The translations under genes were made by a program, and so were the position numbers. Of a stretch of DNA of 64,000 bases, positions 26,181-37,416 are shown piece by piece; position 1 is the stretch's first letter; each line of letters opens with the position of its first letter. The notes below the pieces were generated by a model. That model saw nothing but the letters and a program-made list of their open reading frames with translations. It was not told where the DNA came from and did not search any database. Source of the DNA: Pseudomonas putida (lineage in GTDB: Bacteria > Pseudomonadota > Gammaproteobacteria > Pseudomonadales > Pseudomonadaceae); contig NZ_CP016634.1 in the NCBI RefSeq assembly GCF_002741075.1, positions 1,194,501 through 1,258,500 on the forward strand, in the 5' to 3' direction.

Positions 26181-28730
26181 TCAGGCCGTGCCGCGGGCCA
26201 GCTCCTGGGCAAGATACGGCGCCGTGCGGCTGCCCTGGGCTTGGGCGACCTGGGCGGCGGTGCCGGTCGCCACTACTTGGCCACCGGCCTGGCCTGCACC
26301 CGGTCCGATGTCGATCACCCAGTCGGCCTGGGCCACCATGCGCATGTCGTGTTCGATCATCACTACGCTGTTGCCGGCATCGACCAGGCGCTGCAACTGC
26401 GCCATCAACCGGTCGGCATCGGCCACGTGCAGGCCGGTGGTCGGCTCGTCGAGCACGTACAGGGTTCGGCCACGCTGGCTGCGCTGCAGCTCGGTGGCCA
26501 GCTTGATGCGCTGCGCTTCGCCGCCAGACAGCTCGGTGGCCGGCTGGCCTAGGCGCAGGTAACCCAAGCCGATCTCGCGCAACACCTGCAGCGAGCGTGA
26601 CACGGCCTGCTCGTCGGCGAAGAAGTCGCAGGCTTCTTCCACCGTCATGCGAAGAACATCGGCGATGTTGCGGCCATTCCAATGCACCGCGAGGGTGTCT
26701 TCGTTGTAGCGGGCGCCGTGACAGGCAGGGCAGGGGGCGTAGACGCTGGGCATGAACAGCAGCTCGACACTGACGAAGCCCTCGCCCTCGCAGGTGTCGC
26801 AGCGCCCCTTGGCCACGTTGAACGAGAAACGCCCGGCGTCGTAGCGGCGCTTGCGGGCTTCGGTGGTGGCGGCGAACAGCTTGCGCACCGGGTCGAACAG
26901 CCCGGTATAGGTCGCCAGGTTGGACCGTGGTGTACGGCCGATCGGCTTTTGATCCACTTGCACGACCCGGTGCACGGCCTGCACGTCGCCGCCCAGGTGG
27001 CCGCCTGTGCGTTCGATGATCGTCGGGCCTTCGGTGCTGGTTTCGCTGTCTTCCTCTTCGGGTTCATGCCCCAGGTGCAGCAGCATCAGCTCGGGCAGGG
27101 CCTGGGCGATCAGGCTCGACTTGCCGGAGCCGGAAATCCCGGTGACCGCCGTGAGCACCCCCAGCGGCACGCGCACGTCAACGCCGTGCAGGTTATGGCG
27201 GCGGATGGCGTTCAGCTCCAGCCAGCCGGCAGGTGTGCGGGCGCGGCTCCCTGGGGCGGGCAGTTGGTCGAACAGGTAGCGGGCGGTGTGCGACTCGGCT
27301 ACCTGGCGCAGGCCCGCCGGGGCGCCGCTATAGAGTACGCGGCCGCCGCGCTCGCCAGCATCAGGGCCGACGTCCACCAGCCATTGGGCGCGGCGCATGA
27401 GCTGCAGGTCGTGCTCGACTACGAACACCGAATTGCCAGCGTCGCGCAGTCGGTCGAGGGCATCGTAGAGCGCCTGGCTGTCGGAAGGGTGCAGCCCGGC
27501 CGAAGGCTCGTCGAGCACATAGACCACACCGAACAGCAGGGCGCTCAGTTGTGTGGCCAGGCGCAGTCGCTGAAGCTCGCCGGTCGACAGCGTCGGTGTG
27601 GCGCGCTCCAGGGTGAGGTAGCCAAGGCCTAGCTGTTGCAAGGTGCGCAGGCGCGTGAGCACCCCTTCGGCCAGGCGTTGCGCGGCCAGTTGCTTTTCCG
27701 TCGAGCGGGTGTCCTGGTCATCGACCTGACCTCGGCTGACCGGTTCGAGCAAGGCCACCACCTGGTCCAGCGGCATCTGGGCGAGGGTACCGATGTCCAC
27801 CCCGCAGAAGGTCACCGACAACGCCTCGGGCTTGAGGCGCTTGCCATCACACGCCGGGCAGGGGCGGCCTTCCATGAAGCGCGACACACGCTTGCGCATC
27901 AGCGCGCTCTGGGTGTTGGCGAAGGTGTGCAGCACGTAGCGCCGGGCCCCGGTGAACGTGCCCATGTAGCTGGGCTCGAGCTTGCGCTTGAGCGCGGTGC
28001 GGGTTTCGGCGGGCGTAAGGCCGGCATAGACCGGTACCGTGGGCGCCTCCTCGGTGAACAGGATCCAGTCGCGGTCCTCTTGCGGCAGGTCCTTCCAGGG
28101 CCTGTCGACGTCGTAGCCGAGGGTGACCAGGATGTCGCGCAGGTTCTGCCCATGCCAGGCCGGAGGCCAGGCGGCGATGGCCCGGTCGCGGATGCTCAAG
28201 GTCGGGTCGGGAACCAGGCTCGCCTCGCTGACCTCATAGACATGCCCCAGGCCATGGCAGGCCGGGCAGGCACCTTGCGGCGTGTTGGCCGAGAAGTCCT
28301 CGGCATACAGCATGGGCTGGCCGCTCGGGTAGGTGCCGGCGCGCGAGTACAGCATGCGCACCAGGCTGGAGAGGTTGGTGACGCTGCCGACCGAGGAGCG
28401 GGCATTGCTCGCGCCGCGTTGCTGTTGCAGCGCCACCGCCGGGGGCAATCCGTCGATTGCATCGACATCCGGCACACCCACCTGATCGATCAGTCGCCGG
28501 GCGTAAGGGGCCACGGATTCGAAGTAGCGGCGCTGCGCCTCGGCATACAGGGTGCCGAAGGCCAGCGATGATTTGCCCGAGCCGGACACCCCGGAAAACA
28601 CCACCAGCGCATCGCGCGGGATGGCGACATCCACGTCCTTGAGGTTATGTTCGCGTGCGCCACGCACCACCACGTAGCCGTCTTCGGTCTTGAGGTGGAC
28701 GTGGTCGGTTGGGGCAGGGGTGCGTGTCAT
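26181..28730 (-). CDS. UvrA paralogue (excinuclease ABC subunit A-like ATPase)
   Basis: An 849-residue tandem ABC ATPase, about 90 residues shorter than housekeeping UvrA. Each half has a Walker A ([24 protein letters not shown]) and an ABC signature ([30 protein letters not shown]) with [10 protein letters not shown] and [10 protein letters not shown]. Zinc-finger pairs are visible ([36 protein letters not shown]). This is the UvrA2-like group found outside uvrABC, thought to act in tolerance of DNA-binding drugs or damage, possibly independent of UvrB. No antibiotic cluster is nearby. No strong ribosome site precedes ATG 28730. Confidence 0.9.
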   Translation of the reverse strand: MTRTPAPTDHVHLKTEDGYVVVRGAREHNLKDVDVAIPRDALVVFSGVSGSGKSSLAFGTLYAEAQRRYFESVAPYARRLIDQVGVPDVDAIDGLPPAVALQQQRGASNARSSVGSVTNLSSLVRMLYSRAGTYPSGQPMLYAEDFSANTPQGACPACHGLGHVYEVSEASLVPDPTLSIRDRAIAAWPPAWHGQNLRDILVTLGYDVDRPWKDLPQEDRDWILFTEEAPTVPVYAGLTPAETRTALKRKLEPSYMGTFTGARRYVLHTFANTQSALMRKRVSRFMEGRPCPACDGKRLKPEALSVTFCGVDIGTLAQMPLDQVVALLEPVSRGQVDDQDTRSTEKQLAAQRLAEGVLTRLRTLQQLGLGYLTLERATPTLSTGELQRLRLATQLSALLFGVVYVLDEPSAGLHPSDSQALYDALDRLRDAGNSVFVVEHDLQLMRRAQWLVDVGPDAGERGGRVLYSGAPAGLRQVAESHTARYLFDQLPAPGSRARTPAGWLELNAIRRHNLHGVDVRVPLGVLTAVTGISGSGKSSLIAQALPELMLLHLGHEPEEEDSETSTEGPTIIERTGGHLGGDVQAVHRVVQVDQKPIGRTPRSNLATYTGLFDPVRKLFAATTEARKRRYDAGRFSFNVAKGRCDTCEGEGFVSVELLFMPSVYAPCPACHGARYNEDTLAVHWNGRNIADVLRMTVEEACDFFADEQAVSRSLQVLREIGLGYLRLGQPATELSGGEAQRIKLATELQRSQRGRTLYVLDEPTTGLHVADADRLMAQLQRLVDAGNSVVMIEHDMRMVAQADWVIDIGPGAGQAGGQVVATGTAAQVAQAQGSRTAPYLAQELARGTA

Positions 28731-28876
28731 GGAGGGGCGGCTCGGCGGTTGGCAAAAGGCTTACGGTAGCCAATGTCTGGCATCAACGCCTACCCCTGGG
28801 CGTCAACGAGCGGATGATGCGTGCCTTGCCAGGCGCCAAGGCGGGCCGGCGGCCTGCCTCGACGCCAGGGCGCAGG

Positions 28877-29455
28877 TCAGGCTTCGCGGTAGGTGCCTTT
28901 TTGCTTGGCAGCATGGATGGCCAGGGCGTCCATGAGCACCGGGGACAGGCAGTCGTAGGGCTCCAGGCCCAGTTCGCGCAGGCGTGCGCGGATCGCATCC
29001 ATCTGCGCTGGCGGGGTCCCGCTTTCGATCACCGAAGACACGAACGCGGCAAAGCCCGGCGCCGACCAGCCGCTCTGCGGAGAGAGCTCGGTATGCACGA
29101 AATCCAGGCCGTAGAAGGGGTGGCCGGTGTTCTCGATGCGGCCGAACAGATGCGCGCCACAGTCGCGGCAGGCATGGCGCTGGATCACGGCGTTCGGGTC
29201 CACCACCTGCAGTTTCTCGCCATGGGCCTGCACGCTGACCTTGTCGCGTGGCGCCACGGCCACCACCGAGAAGATCGCGCCGGCAGGCTTCCAGCACTTG
29301 GTGCAGCCACAGGCATGGTTGTGCAGCGTTTGTGCATTGATGGCGACTTGCACCTTGTCGGTCGGACACAGGCATTGCAGGGTGCCACCGGCGAAACCGG
29401 CCTGTTCTGGCCGGATTCCCTGGTCGATCGATGGGTGTAGGTGTAGGGCGTTCAT
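28877..29455 (-). CDS. gfa: S-(hydroxymethyl)glutathione synthase / GFA-family protein
   Basis: A 192-residue GFA-domain protein. Cysteine motifs [13 protein letters not shown] and [12 protein letters not shown] are the zinc sites of glutathione-dependent formaldehyde-activating enzyme, said to speed the joining of formaldehyde to glutathione. It is encoded 60 bases behind frmA, whose product oxidises the adduct, so the two make one formaldehyde-clearing operon. Length and motif order are normal. Confidence 0.92.
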   Translation of the reverse strand: MNALHLHPSIDQGIRPEQAGFAGGTLQCLCPTDKVQVAINAQTLHNHACGCTKCWKPAGAIFSVVAVAPRDKVSVQAHGEKLQVVDPNAVIQRHACRDCGAHLFGRIENTGHPFYGLDFVHTELSPQSGWSAPGFAAFVSSVIESGTPPAQMDAIRARLRELGLEPYDCLSPVLMDALAIHAAKQKGTYREA

Positions 29456-29485
29456 GGTACTGGTCCCTCCTGGCGCGGGTGTGAT

Positions 29486-29510
29486 GGGGCGCGGCCACAG
29501 GCCGCGCCCC
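29486..29510 (-). other. Perfect 11-bp intercistronic hairpin between frmA and gfa
   Basis: GGGGCGCGGCC (29486-29496) and GGCCGCGCCCC (29500-29510) pair perfectly over a 3-base loop. It begins six bases past the frmA stop on the transcribed strand. No U-tract follows, so it is likelier an mRNA-stabilising or partial attenuation element than a full terminator. Confidence 0.6.
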
Positions 29511-29515
29511 GGATG

Positions 29516-30804
<1,289 letters not shown>

Positions 30805-30838
30805 TATAGTCGCGCATCCCTACCTCTGGTCTGACCTC

Positions 30839-31744
30839 ATGAACAACGAACTGGAACTGCTGCGCATCTTCCGTACCGCCGCCGAGCACGCCAGCTTCCG
30901 GGAGGCGGCCGTGCGCCTTGGCACTTCTCCCCAGGGGGTCACGCGCGCCGTTCAACGTCTGGAGCGGCACTTTGGCGAACTGCTGTTTCATCGCAATACA
31001 CGCCAGGTGCGTATCACCGCATTCGGTGAAGACCTCCTGGAGCGCGTGCGACCGGCGCTTGAGCAGTTCGATGAAGTGTGGCGCCCGCCTGGCATGGGGG
31101 AAACGGTATGCACGGGCGGCACCGTGCGGGTCAGCGCGCCGCACAGCCTGGGCAACCGAGCGGTGCTGCCGGCGCTGGAGCGTGTTACTGCGCAGCACTT
31201 GGGCATCACGCTGGACGTGCGGCTGTCGGATCGCCTGAGCGCCGTGGTCGATGAGCAGATCGATGTCGGCATCCGGGTGGGGTTCCTGCACGACAGCCGC
31301 TTCGTGGTGCGCCAGGCTGGTCGCATGCGCCTTCCCATCGTCGCGGCGCCGAGCCTGGTCGCGCGGGTGAAAGCGCCTGAGTGTGTGGAGGACTTGGCCG
31401 GTCTGCCGGTCTGCGCATCACTGGACATCAACACCGGTCGGCCATGGCCGTGGTACGTCAAGGCGGGACGACAGTGGACGCCCACGTCGGCGGCATTCGT
31501 CGCCGATGACGCCGACATGGAGATGGGCGCGGTACTGGCCGGGGTCGGGTTTGCCCAGTTGGCGGACTACATGGTTGCCCCCCACATCGCCAGCGGCAAG
31601 CTCGTGCAGGTCGTGCCGGAGGCCGAGCCGACACCTTGGGGGCTGTATGTCTACCGCCCCCAGCGCGGGCCCGTGCCTGCGCGGGTCAGGGTAGTGTTCG
31701 ACGCGCTTCACGAGGCCGTGGGCGCGTTGCCACGGCTGGCGTGA
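30839..31744 (+). CDS. LysR-family regulator, probably of frmA-gfa
   Basis: A 301-residue LysR regulator. The HTH is LELLRIFRTAAEHASFREAAVRLGTSPQGVTRAVQRLE, and the substrate domain follows from residue ~90 (GGTVRVSAPHSLG). It begins at ATG 30839 and is divergent from frmA. Linked operators at 30756-30804 suggest it controls frmA-gfa, probably in response to formaldehyde or an adduct (inference). Confidence 0.9.
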   Translation: MNNELELLRIFRTAAEHASFREAAVRLGTSPQGVTRAVQRLERHFGELLFHRNTRQVRITAFGEDLLERVRPALEQFDEVWRPPGMGETVCTGGTVRVSAPHSLGNRAVLPALERVTAQHLGITLDVRLSDRLSAVVDEQIDVGIRVGFLHDSRFVVRQAGRMRLPIVAAPSLVARVKAPECVEDLAGLPVCASLDINTGRPWPWYVKAGRQWTPTSAAFVADDADMEMGAVLAGVGFAQLADYMVAPHIASGKLVQVVPEAEPTPWGLYVYRPQRGPVPARVRVVFDALHEAVGALPRLA

Positions 31745-31745
31745 G

Positions 31746-32252
31746 CTACTCGGTGGCTTCAAACGCTTCGTGGTACTTCACAACCCCCGTCGGCAGTGCC
31801 CCCTCAAAGGCCAATGCCTGGAAGTACTCAGGTGGAACACCCGGAAGTTCAAGTTCGGGGTGGGCCGCAAACCCGAAGCGGCCATAGTAGCCAGGTTCGC
31901 CGAGTACCACGCAGCCGGCGGCGCCCAGGTCTTGCAGTCGGGCAAGCGCGGCCTTGATCAAGGCTGAGCCGATGCCTTGCCCCTGGCGATCCGGCCACAC
32001 GGACACAGGCCCAAGCCCGTACCAACGTGTTGCGCCCGACGAAAGCGTGACGGGCGAAATGGCAACGTGACCAACGATGGCGTCATCGTCCACCGCGACC
32101 AGGGAAACCGTCAGTTGCTCACTGCGGCGCAATGCATCGACGATGAATTGCTCGGTGTGGCTTGAATGCACTTCATTCTTGAACGCCGCGACGGTCAGGC
32201 GCGCGATGGCGTCGATGTCGTGGGGACGTTCGGTGCGGATTGTCGTGTTCAT
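31746..32252 (-). CDS. GNAT-family N-acetyltransferase
   Basis: A 168-residue GNAT enzyme with the acetyl-CoA loop RQGQGIGSALIKAAL and the downstream VVLGEPGYYGRFGF pattern of the small YhbS-like group. It probably acetylates a small amine or protein amino group; the substrate is unknown. ATG 32252 starts the conserved part and the ribosome site is weak. It ends one base past the convergent LysR gene. Confidence 0.85.
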   Translation of the reverse strand: MNTTIRTERPHDIDAIARLTVAAFKNEVHSSHTEQFIVDALRRSEQLTVSLVAVDDDAIVGHVAISPVTLSSGATRWYGLGPVSVWPDRQGQGIGSALIKAALARLQDLGAAGCVVLGEPGYYGRFGFAAHPELELPGVPPEYFQALAFEGALPTGVVKYHEAFEATE

Positions 32253-32452
32253 GGTGATGTTTTCTCGTGTGCCCTCATCGAGCAGGCGCGAACAGAGGGG
32301 CGGCACCCGTGCACCGTTTGCCATACTTCAGGCTGAAGGCGTAATCGAAGCCGGGTGGGTTCTTGCCCTGATTGTGCTGGAGAAATCAGTCAGATTGCAC
32401 CGCGAAGCAGGCAGGGCGGTGGATGGCACGGGCTTCGCCCGGAGGAGATCAA

Positions 32453-32839
32453 ATGAACCTGCACAAGATCTACACGTCCTTGCTCACCAACGACCTCGCG
32501 GCAGCCGAATGTTGGTATACGAAGGTGCTAGGACGTGGACCGGATAACCGGCCCATGGACACGCTGGTGCAGTGGGAGCTTTTCGACCACTGTGGATTGG
32601 CGCTTTCAACTGACGATGAAATCGCGGGCGCAGGCGTGCTCTTTCTTTACGTTGAAGATGTTGCGGCCGAGCGCCGCAGACTGCACGACCTGGGGATTGT
32701 GCTCGGGGAAGATATTAAAGGCGACTATTCGACACTGGCTCAGGTCCGTGATCCTGACGGCAACTTGCTTACGCTGGCGACGCCACCCTCGCGGCCTTTT
32801 CCGCCGGTAGCCGTGCGTCGGAATGCCCCAGGTACCTGA
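32453..32839 (+). CDS. VOC-family (glyoxalase/bleomycin resistance fold) protein
   Basis: A 128-residue vicinal-oxygen-chelate protein (IYTSLLTNDLAAAECWYTKVLG; VQVRDPDGN-like QVRDPDGNLLTLA). GGAGGAG lies five bases before ATG 32453. The fold serves dioxygenases, glyoxalases and drug-binding proteins; conserved metal ligands are not obvious, so it may simply bind a ligand. It stands alone, with a REP element behind it. Confidence 0.82.
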   Translation: MNLHKIYTSLLTNDLAAAECWYTKVLGRGPDNRPMDTLVQWELFDHCGLALSTDDEIAGAGVLFLYVEDVAAERRRLHDLGIVLGEDIKGDYSTLAQVRDPDGNLLTLATPPSRPFPPVAVRRNAPGT

Positions 32840-32874
32840 TGCGGGCAGCGGTGCTCTCAACAGCGCCGCTGTAC

Positions 32875-32915
32875 CTGTGGGAGCGGGTTCACCCGCGAAC
32901 ACGGGCGAAGCCCGT
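32875..32915. repeat. REP element
   Basis: CCTGTGGGAGCGGGTTCACC followed by CGCGAACACGGGCG is the reverse orientation of the putida REP consensus, with an extra small GGGCG/CGCCC-like arm (CGGGCGAAGCCCG). Confidence 0.8.
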
Positions 32916-33014
32916 GCCATCCAGGACGCTGGTGTGCGCGATCGACATTCAGGTTTAATGCCCAATGTTGCGCCACGGTAGGGTGGGCGCAACGTGACCC
33001 CGCCAGAGTGAACC

Positions 33015-33188
33015 ATGAACCGTCAGAAAAAGATCAAGCAGCTGCTTAAGGCCCACGCCAAGAAAGCCAGTGCCAAACTCGCGCCGCGCAGCAACAAGCC
33101 CAAGTACATCAGCAAGGCCGAGCGGGAAAAACTCGCCGCACAGGCAGCGAGTGAATCCAGCGCAGAGATCGAGCAAATTTCGCACTGA
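33015..33188 (+). CDS. DUF2986-type small basic protein
   Basis: A 57-residue lysine-rich protein starting MNRQKKIKQLLKAHAKKASA and containing KPKYISKAEREKL, the pattern of DUF2986. It may bind nucleic acid or ribosomes, but its role is unknown. The ribosome site is weak (AGAGTGAACC). It is shorter than most gene finders' usual floor. The downstream chemoreceptor remnant converges on it. Confidence 0.7.
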   Translation: MNRQKKIKQLLKAHAKKASAKLAPRSNKPKYISKAEREKLAAQAASESSAEIEQISH

Positions 33189-33204
33189 GTACAGGTGGCG
33201 TGTC

Positions 33205-33742
33205 CTACGTTCGGAACTGCGCCATCAATCCGTGCTGATGGCTGGCCAGGTGATTCAGGGCCTGGCTGATCCGAGCAGACTCCTCTGCCTGACCGGATAA
33301 CGACTCGGTCAGATCGCGGATCGCCGCCACGTCACGGGTGCCGTGCTGCAGGCCGTCGATCACCTGACGGACTTGCTCCACCGAGTCCCGGGTCCACCTG
33401 GCCAGGTTGCGCACCTCGTCAGCCACCACGGCGAAACCACGCCCAGCCTCGCCGGCACGTGCCGCCTCGATGGCGGCGTTGAGCGCGAGCAGGTTGGTCT
33501 GCTCGGCGATGGCGCGAATCACCTCCAGCACCGAGCCGATTTGCTCGCTGCTGCTCGGCCTGGGCATGCAGGTGCGAGCGGGCTGCCTGGTCGAGCATCT
33601 GGCTACTGTCATCCTTCACCAGCGTGGCACTGCGCTGGGATTGGTACTCAGAGGCGCCCACCAGAAGGGTGACGATAGTGAGCAGACATAGGCCAGCCAG
33701 CAGGGTGATCTTCCACTGGATGGACAGGCGATTGAACAGCAT
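33205..33742 (-). pseudogene. Methyl-accepting chemotaxis protein pseudogene
   Basis: The 5' part (from ATG 33742) encodes a chemoreceptor N-terminus ([24 protein letters not shown]) and ends in [13 protein letters not shown]; the 3' part, in another frame, encodes the signalling tip ([33 protein letters not shown]) and the C-terminus. Sensor, second TM and HAMP, some 300-400 residues, are missing. One deletion joining the ends out of frame near 33560 explains this. It should make no working receptor. Confidence 0.85.
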
Positions 33743-33856
33743 GAGTGCTTGCTTGGGTCTGGACCTGTTCAAGAGGCGAGAGGCCGCGTGCCGAAGGGGC
33801 GGGCCCTGCAAGACAAAGGGGCATTCATTGCCCCGTTGTCTCGATGTCTGGTGGGG

Positions 33857-35239
33857 TCAATCAACCGCGATATGCAGTTCCGGCAGCTTTACACGGAACG
33901 CGCGGGTGACTCCCAGCAGGCAGATGAACCCAAGCCCCATCCAGCCCAGGCCAATCATGAACGACATGCTCGACAGGCTGGTCCACAGCCAGATCGTGCT
34001 CAGGAACCCCAGCCCCGGCAGCAGGCCGTACAACAGGTAGTTGCGCATGCCGCGCAGTTTCTGCCCGACCAGATAGTGCTTGACCACCGCCAGGTTCACC
34101 GCCGAGAAGGCGAACAGCGCACCGAAGCTGATCATGTTGGCGACGGTATCGAGGGTGATGAACAACGCAATCAGCGACAGGAGGCTGACCACCATGATGG
34201 CCGTGGCCGGCACCCGTTTCTTTGACACCAGTTGACCGAACGCGCGCGGCAGCACGCCGTCCCGGCCCATGGCGAACAGCACCCGTGACACGCTCGCCTG
34301 GGACACCATCGCCGAGGCGAAGCAACCTGCCACATAGGTGGCGGTGAAGGCGCTCACCAGCAGTTCTCCGCCGACGCGACGCATGACGTCCACCGACGCC
34401 GAGTCCGGGTCATGGAAGGTGCTCCATTCCGGAAACACCATCTGGGCGCACCAGGACACCACCAGAAACAGCAAGCCACCGATCATCGTCACGGCCATGA
34501 TCGCCTGTGGGATCCGACGTTGTGGGTTGGCGGTTTCCTCGGCCATGGTCGATACCGCGTCGAAGCCCAGGAACGACAGGCAAAGCACGGCTGCGCCGGT
34601 CATGATCAGGGGCACGCTGAAACCTTCGTGGTGGAAGGGGGCCAGCAGCGAAACGGGCGCCGATTGCTGGTCCAGGTGACTGATCGAAAGCGCGATGAAG
34701 ACAACGATGAACACCAGTTGGGCAACGACCAGCACCCAGTTGACGCGGGTGATGGACTCGATGCCGATCAGGTTGAGGAAGGTCACCAGCGCGATGGAAC
34801 CGAGTGCCCAGACCCAAGCATGGACTGCTGGGAAGTATTCGGACATGTAGATGCCGATCAACAGGTAGCTCAGCAGCGGCAGGAAAATATAGTCAAGCAG
34901 TAGGGTCCATCCAGCCATGAAGCCGAAGTAGGTGCCGAAGGCCTTGCGGGTGTAGGTGTATACCGAGCCGGAATAGGGGTGGGCCTGGACCATGCGACCA
35001 TAGCTGTAGGCCGTGAACAGCATGGCGACGAGCGTCAGTATGTAGGCGGTGGGCAGGTGCCCCTGGGTCATCTGGGTGACCAGTCCGTAGGTGGTGAACA
35101 CCGCCAGCGGGACCATGTAGGCCAGACCGAACAGCACCAGGGAGGTCAGGCTCATGGACTGGCGGAAGCGACTCGAAGAGGCGCTTTGCGACGTTGAATG
35201 GTGGGAGGGGGTATCGGCCGTATTTGTTGTTATATTCAT
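33857..35239 (-). CDS. APC-superfamily amino acid/polyamine permease
   Basis: A 460-residue, 12-helix inner-membrane transporter. SLTSLVLFGLAYMVPLAVF, YSYGRMVQAHPYSGSVYTY and FLGFDAVSTMAEETANPQRR are typical of the PuuP/PlaP putrescine importer branch of the APC superfamily. ATG 35239 has AGGAG six bases upstream. It is transcribed alone. Putrescine is the best guess, but other amino acids cannot be excluded. Confidence 0.87.
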   Translation of the reverse strand: MNITTNTADTPSHHSTSQSASSSRFRQSMSLTSLVLFGLAYMVPLAVFTTYGLVTQMTQGHLPTAYILTLVAMLFTAYSYGRMVQAHPYSGSVYTYTRKAFGTYFGFMAGWTLLLDYIFLPLLSYLLIGIYMSEYFPAVHAWVWALGSIALVTFLNLIGIESITRVNWVLVVAQLVFIVVFIALSISHLDQQSAPVSLLAPFHHEGFSVPLIMTGAAVLCLSFLGFDAVSTMAEETANPQRRIPQAIMAVTMIGGLLFLVVSWCAQMVFPEWSTFHDPDSASVDVMRRVGGELLVSAFTATYVAGCFASAMVSQASVSRVLFAMGRDGVLPRAFGQLVSKKRVPATAIMVVSLLSLIALFITLDTVANMISFGALFAFSAVNLAVVKHYLVGQKLRGMRNYLLYGLLPGLGFLSTIWLWTSLSSMSFMIGLGWMGLGFICLLGVTRAFRVKLPELHIAVD

Positions 35240-35951
35240 TACTGACTCCTGAAAGTTCAGATGCAAGGCACTGGCAATATTTGAGTCGATCTTGACGGGG
35301 GTACGTTCGTATCTGCGAGAACACCTCGGCGCGGGCACGTGATGACGTGCGTTGCAATAACGCATTCAGTGGCGACGGCCAGGGCATGACACGTCAAGGG
35401 TTGCTACGTCGAAAACTTGCAACTTCACAAGCGATTTACGGCATGAGCGGGGCGGCCTGCGGGCTCGGGTGGCGCCAGGCGATAGCAACAATTTAAAGCC
35501 GATCCTTCAGCGGGCTAGAGGGGCCGTCATACTGCGGGCCAACTCCTGTAGTTCATCAAGTCGCTATAACCGTTTAATGTTTTCAAGGCATTTGTATTGC
35601 CTTCGAACAATCATCCGATGTCGAATGACAAAGGCGGCGCTCTTTCTCAATGAGATATAAACGCCATGATGAAAAGGCACGAAAAGAGTGCATTGAACGA
35701 GTCCATTGTCCAACGTGGTCTCACGGTCTTTGATTCCACCTCTCATGGCATGTCACTCCACCCCAGGAGTGTCCATTCTCTACATCGTCCGTGCTGGGCT
35801 ATTTTTCCATGGCTGCGCGGGGGCCACCATCACCCTTTTGTGTGAGCTGGCACCGGGCAAGTGCGCCGAACTTGATGTAGACCGCCACAATCCCACCCGA
35901 GGCCAGGATAATCCTCGCGTAGGTAATTCAGGACGCTAAGTCTCAGCCTAA
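35240..35951. other. Long gap with no confident gene
   Basis: About 700 bases of mixed composition containing an AT-richer stretch near 35550-35720. Only short unconvincing frames exist on either strand. It holds the permease leader next to 35239. Confidence 0.4.
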
Positions 35952-36065
35952 CTGGCTGATCCTTGGGAAGCCCTGGGCGTTGTGCAGTGGATCGGCATCG
36001 TGGCGATCGCCACGGCCTGTGGGGGCGCTGCGTTGGTTGGGCGTGGGGCAGAGAAGGGCGCTTGA
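35952..36065 (+). pseudogene. Remnant of an EamA-type transporter
   Basis: The frame, closed by TAA at 35949-35951, reads EALGVVQWIGIVAIATACGG and then AALVGRGAEKGA before a stop, the last helix and tail pattern of EamA/DMT exporters. Nothing upstream completes it. Confidence 0.35.
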
Positions 36066-36164
36066 GCGCGATGAAATGCAGGGGGGGACTGTCACCGGGG
36101 TACCTGGATCGGGCGATGTCCAGGTACCTGGCCGGGTCAGGCGCTCGTTGACGAGCGAGGCCGA

Positions 36165-36605
36165 TCAGCGATCGTTCTTGGTGGACGAGTCAAGCGCGTT
36201 GTCCAAGCCCTTGGTGTTATGGGTGCCCGGTGTCGTGTCGGAGATCGCCCGGGACTTGGCCAGACCCCGGGTATCATGCGATTGCGCGACACCGGAGGTT
36301 ACCGAGCCGTGCCCTTCGCTGTCGTTTCGATCTTGGCCGTAGTGCTTACCGCTCACGCCGTGGTCACGGGTCGCTTTGCCGGCATGCACACCACCATCGT
36401 TGGCGCCATTGCTGTTGCTGCCATGGTTGCCACCCAGTCCGCCCTTGCCACCACCGTGACCACCGCCGTTGCCGCCACCGCCACCATGGCCGCCGCCGCC
36501 ACCCTTGGCATAAACCGAACCAATCGGGGAGAGGTCGGCGGGCAGTAATGCTGTAGCACCAAGCGCGAACGCGCACACTGCTGCAACTACCAGGGTTTTC
36601 TTCAT
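36165..36605 (-). CDS. Secreted glycine/histidine-rich protein
   Basis: A 146-residue protein with a signal peptide (MKKTLVVAAVCAFALGATAL) and a long Gly/His/Asn-rich tract (GGGGGHGGGGGNGGGHGGG), then polar text with many Asp, Ser and Thr. GGAGG lies ten bases before ATG. The composition suggests an unstructured exported protein, possibly metal binding via His. It is divergent from the CigR-like gene at 36780. Confidence 0.65.
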   Translation of the reverse strand: MKKTLVVAAVCAFALGATALLPADLSPIGSVYAKGGGGGHGGGGGNGGGHGGGKGGLGGNHGSNSNGANDGGVHAGKATRDHGVSGKHYGQDRNDSEGHGSVTSGVAQSHDTRGLAKSRAISDTTPGTHNTKGLDNALDSSTKNDR

Positions 36606-36779
36606 GATCGAGTCGCCTCCAGGGGCGGGGGCTGAGATGCTGATACGACATCGCCGAAGTCACGGAGTTCGCGGCCTGCCGACGAAATGCCGGAACGCCG
36701 GTGCCACTTTTTTACTGTCAGACCCCGGGCGGTGCGCGCTACGCTCAGTAGCGGCATTCGATGCAAGGAGACAGGTGCA

Positions 36780-37220
36780 ATGTCCAAACTCAACACACTG
36801 CTCGCCGCCACGCTGAGTCTCTGCTTGCTGGGCGCAGGCCCGGCACTGGCCGACCCAGGTAACGGCAAGGGCAATGGCCATGGCAAGAACATGCAGCATG
36901 GCAATCAAGGCCATCAGAACCCGGGTGGCGGCAACGACTGGCACGGCGGCCCGCAGATCGACCTTGGGGGTGTCCGGGTCATTCTCGATGACAACCGGGG
37001 CTACTGGAGCCCGGGGGCTGCGCTGCCCCCGGGCGTGCGGAAAAACCTCGCGCGCGGCAAACCGCTTCCACCGGGCATTGCCAAGAAGCTCGATGGGCGT
37101 CTGATTGGCCGGCTGCCTCACTACGACGGCTATGAATGGCGCCAGGCCGGCACGGACTTGCTGCTGGTCACGATTGCCACGGGGCTTATCTATGAAGTGC
37201 TGACCAACGTGCTGGATTGA
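36780..37220 (+). CDS. CigR/RcnB-like exported protein
   Basis: A 146-residue protein with a signal peptide (LLAATLSLCLLGAGPALA), a Gly/His/Asn-rich linker, and a C-terminal domain with PPGVRKNLARGKPLPPGIAKKL and a final hydrophobic helix (LLLVTIATGLIYEVL). This matches the family labelled anti-virulence regulator CigR, which includes RcnB-like proteins. The label comes from Salmonella; in this organism only an envelope location is supported. AAGGAGA lies before ATG 36780. Confidence 0.75.
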   Translation: MSKLNTLLAATLSLCLLGAGPALADPGNGKGNGHGKNMQHGNQGHQNPGGGNDWHGGPQIDLGGVRVILDDNRGYWSPGAALPPGVRKNLARGKPLPPGIAKKLDGRLIGRLPHYDGYEWRQAGTDLLLVTIATGLIYEVLTNVLD

Positions 37221-37416
37221 GCCCGTAATTGGACGGCATCACCCGGCACCCCTGATGGGGGTTGACCATCAACATGTCCGGTCCGGCGACAATACGGGGT
37301 CGCTATCGGGGTCTTGTTGTCCATTACTCGACGATTAGTGTCCATCAGTCGTTAGACGGGAGCGCGCCAGCTTAGCATCATAGTGGCTCGTCCCCTCGAC
37401 CTGATGTGCTATCCGT

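Noticed and set aside
36780..37220. Virulence-control function for the CigR-like protein
   Set aside because: The family name comes from Salmonella; nothing here supports a virulence role.
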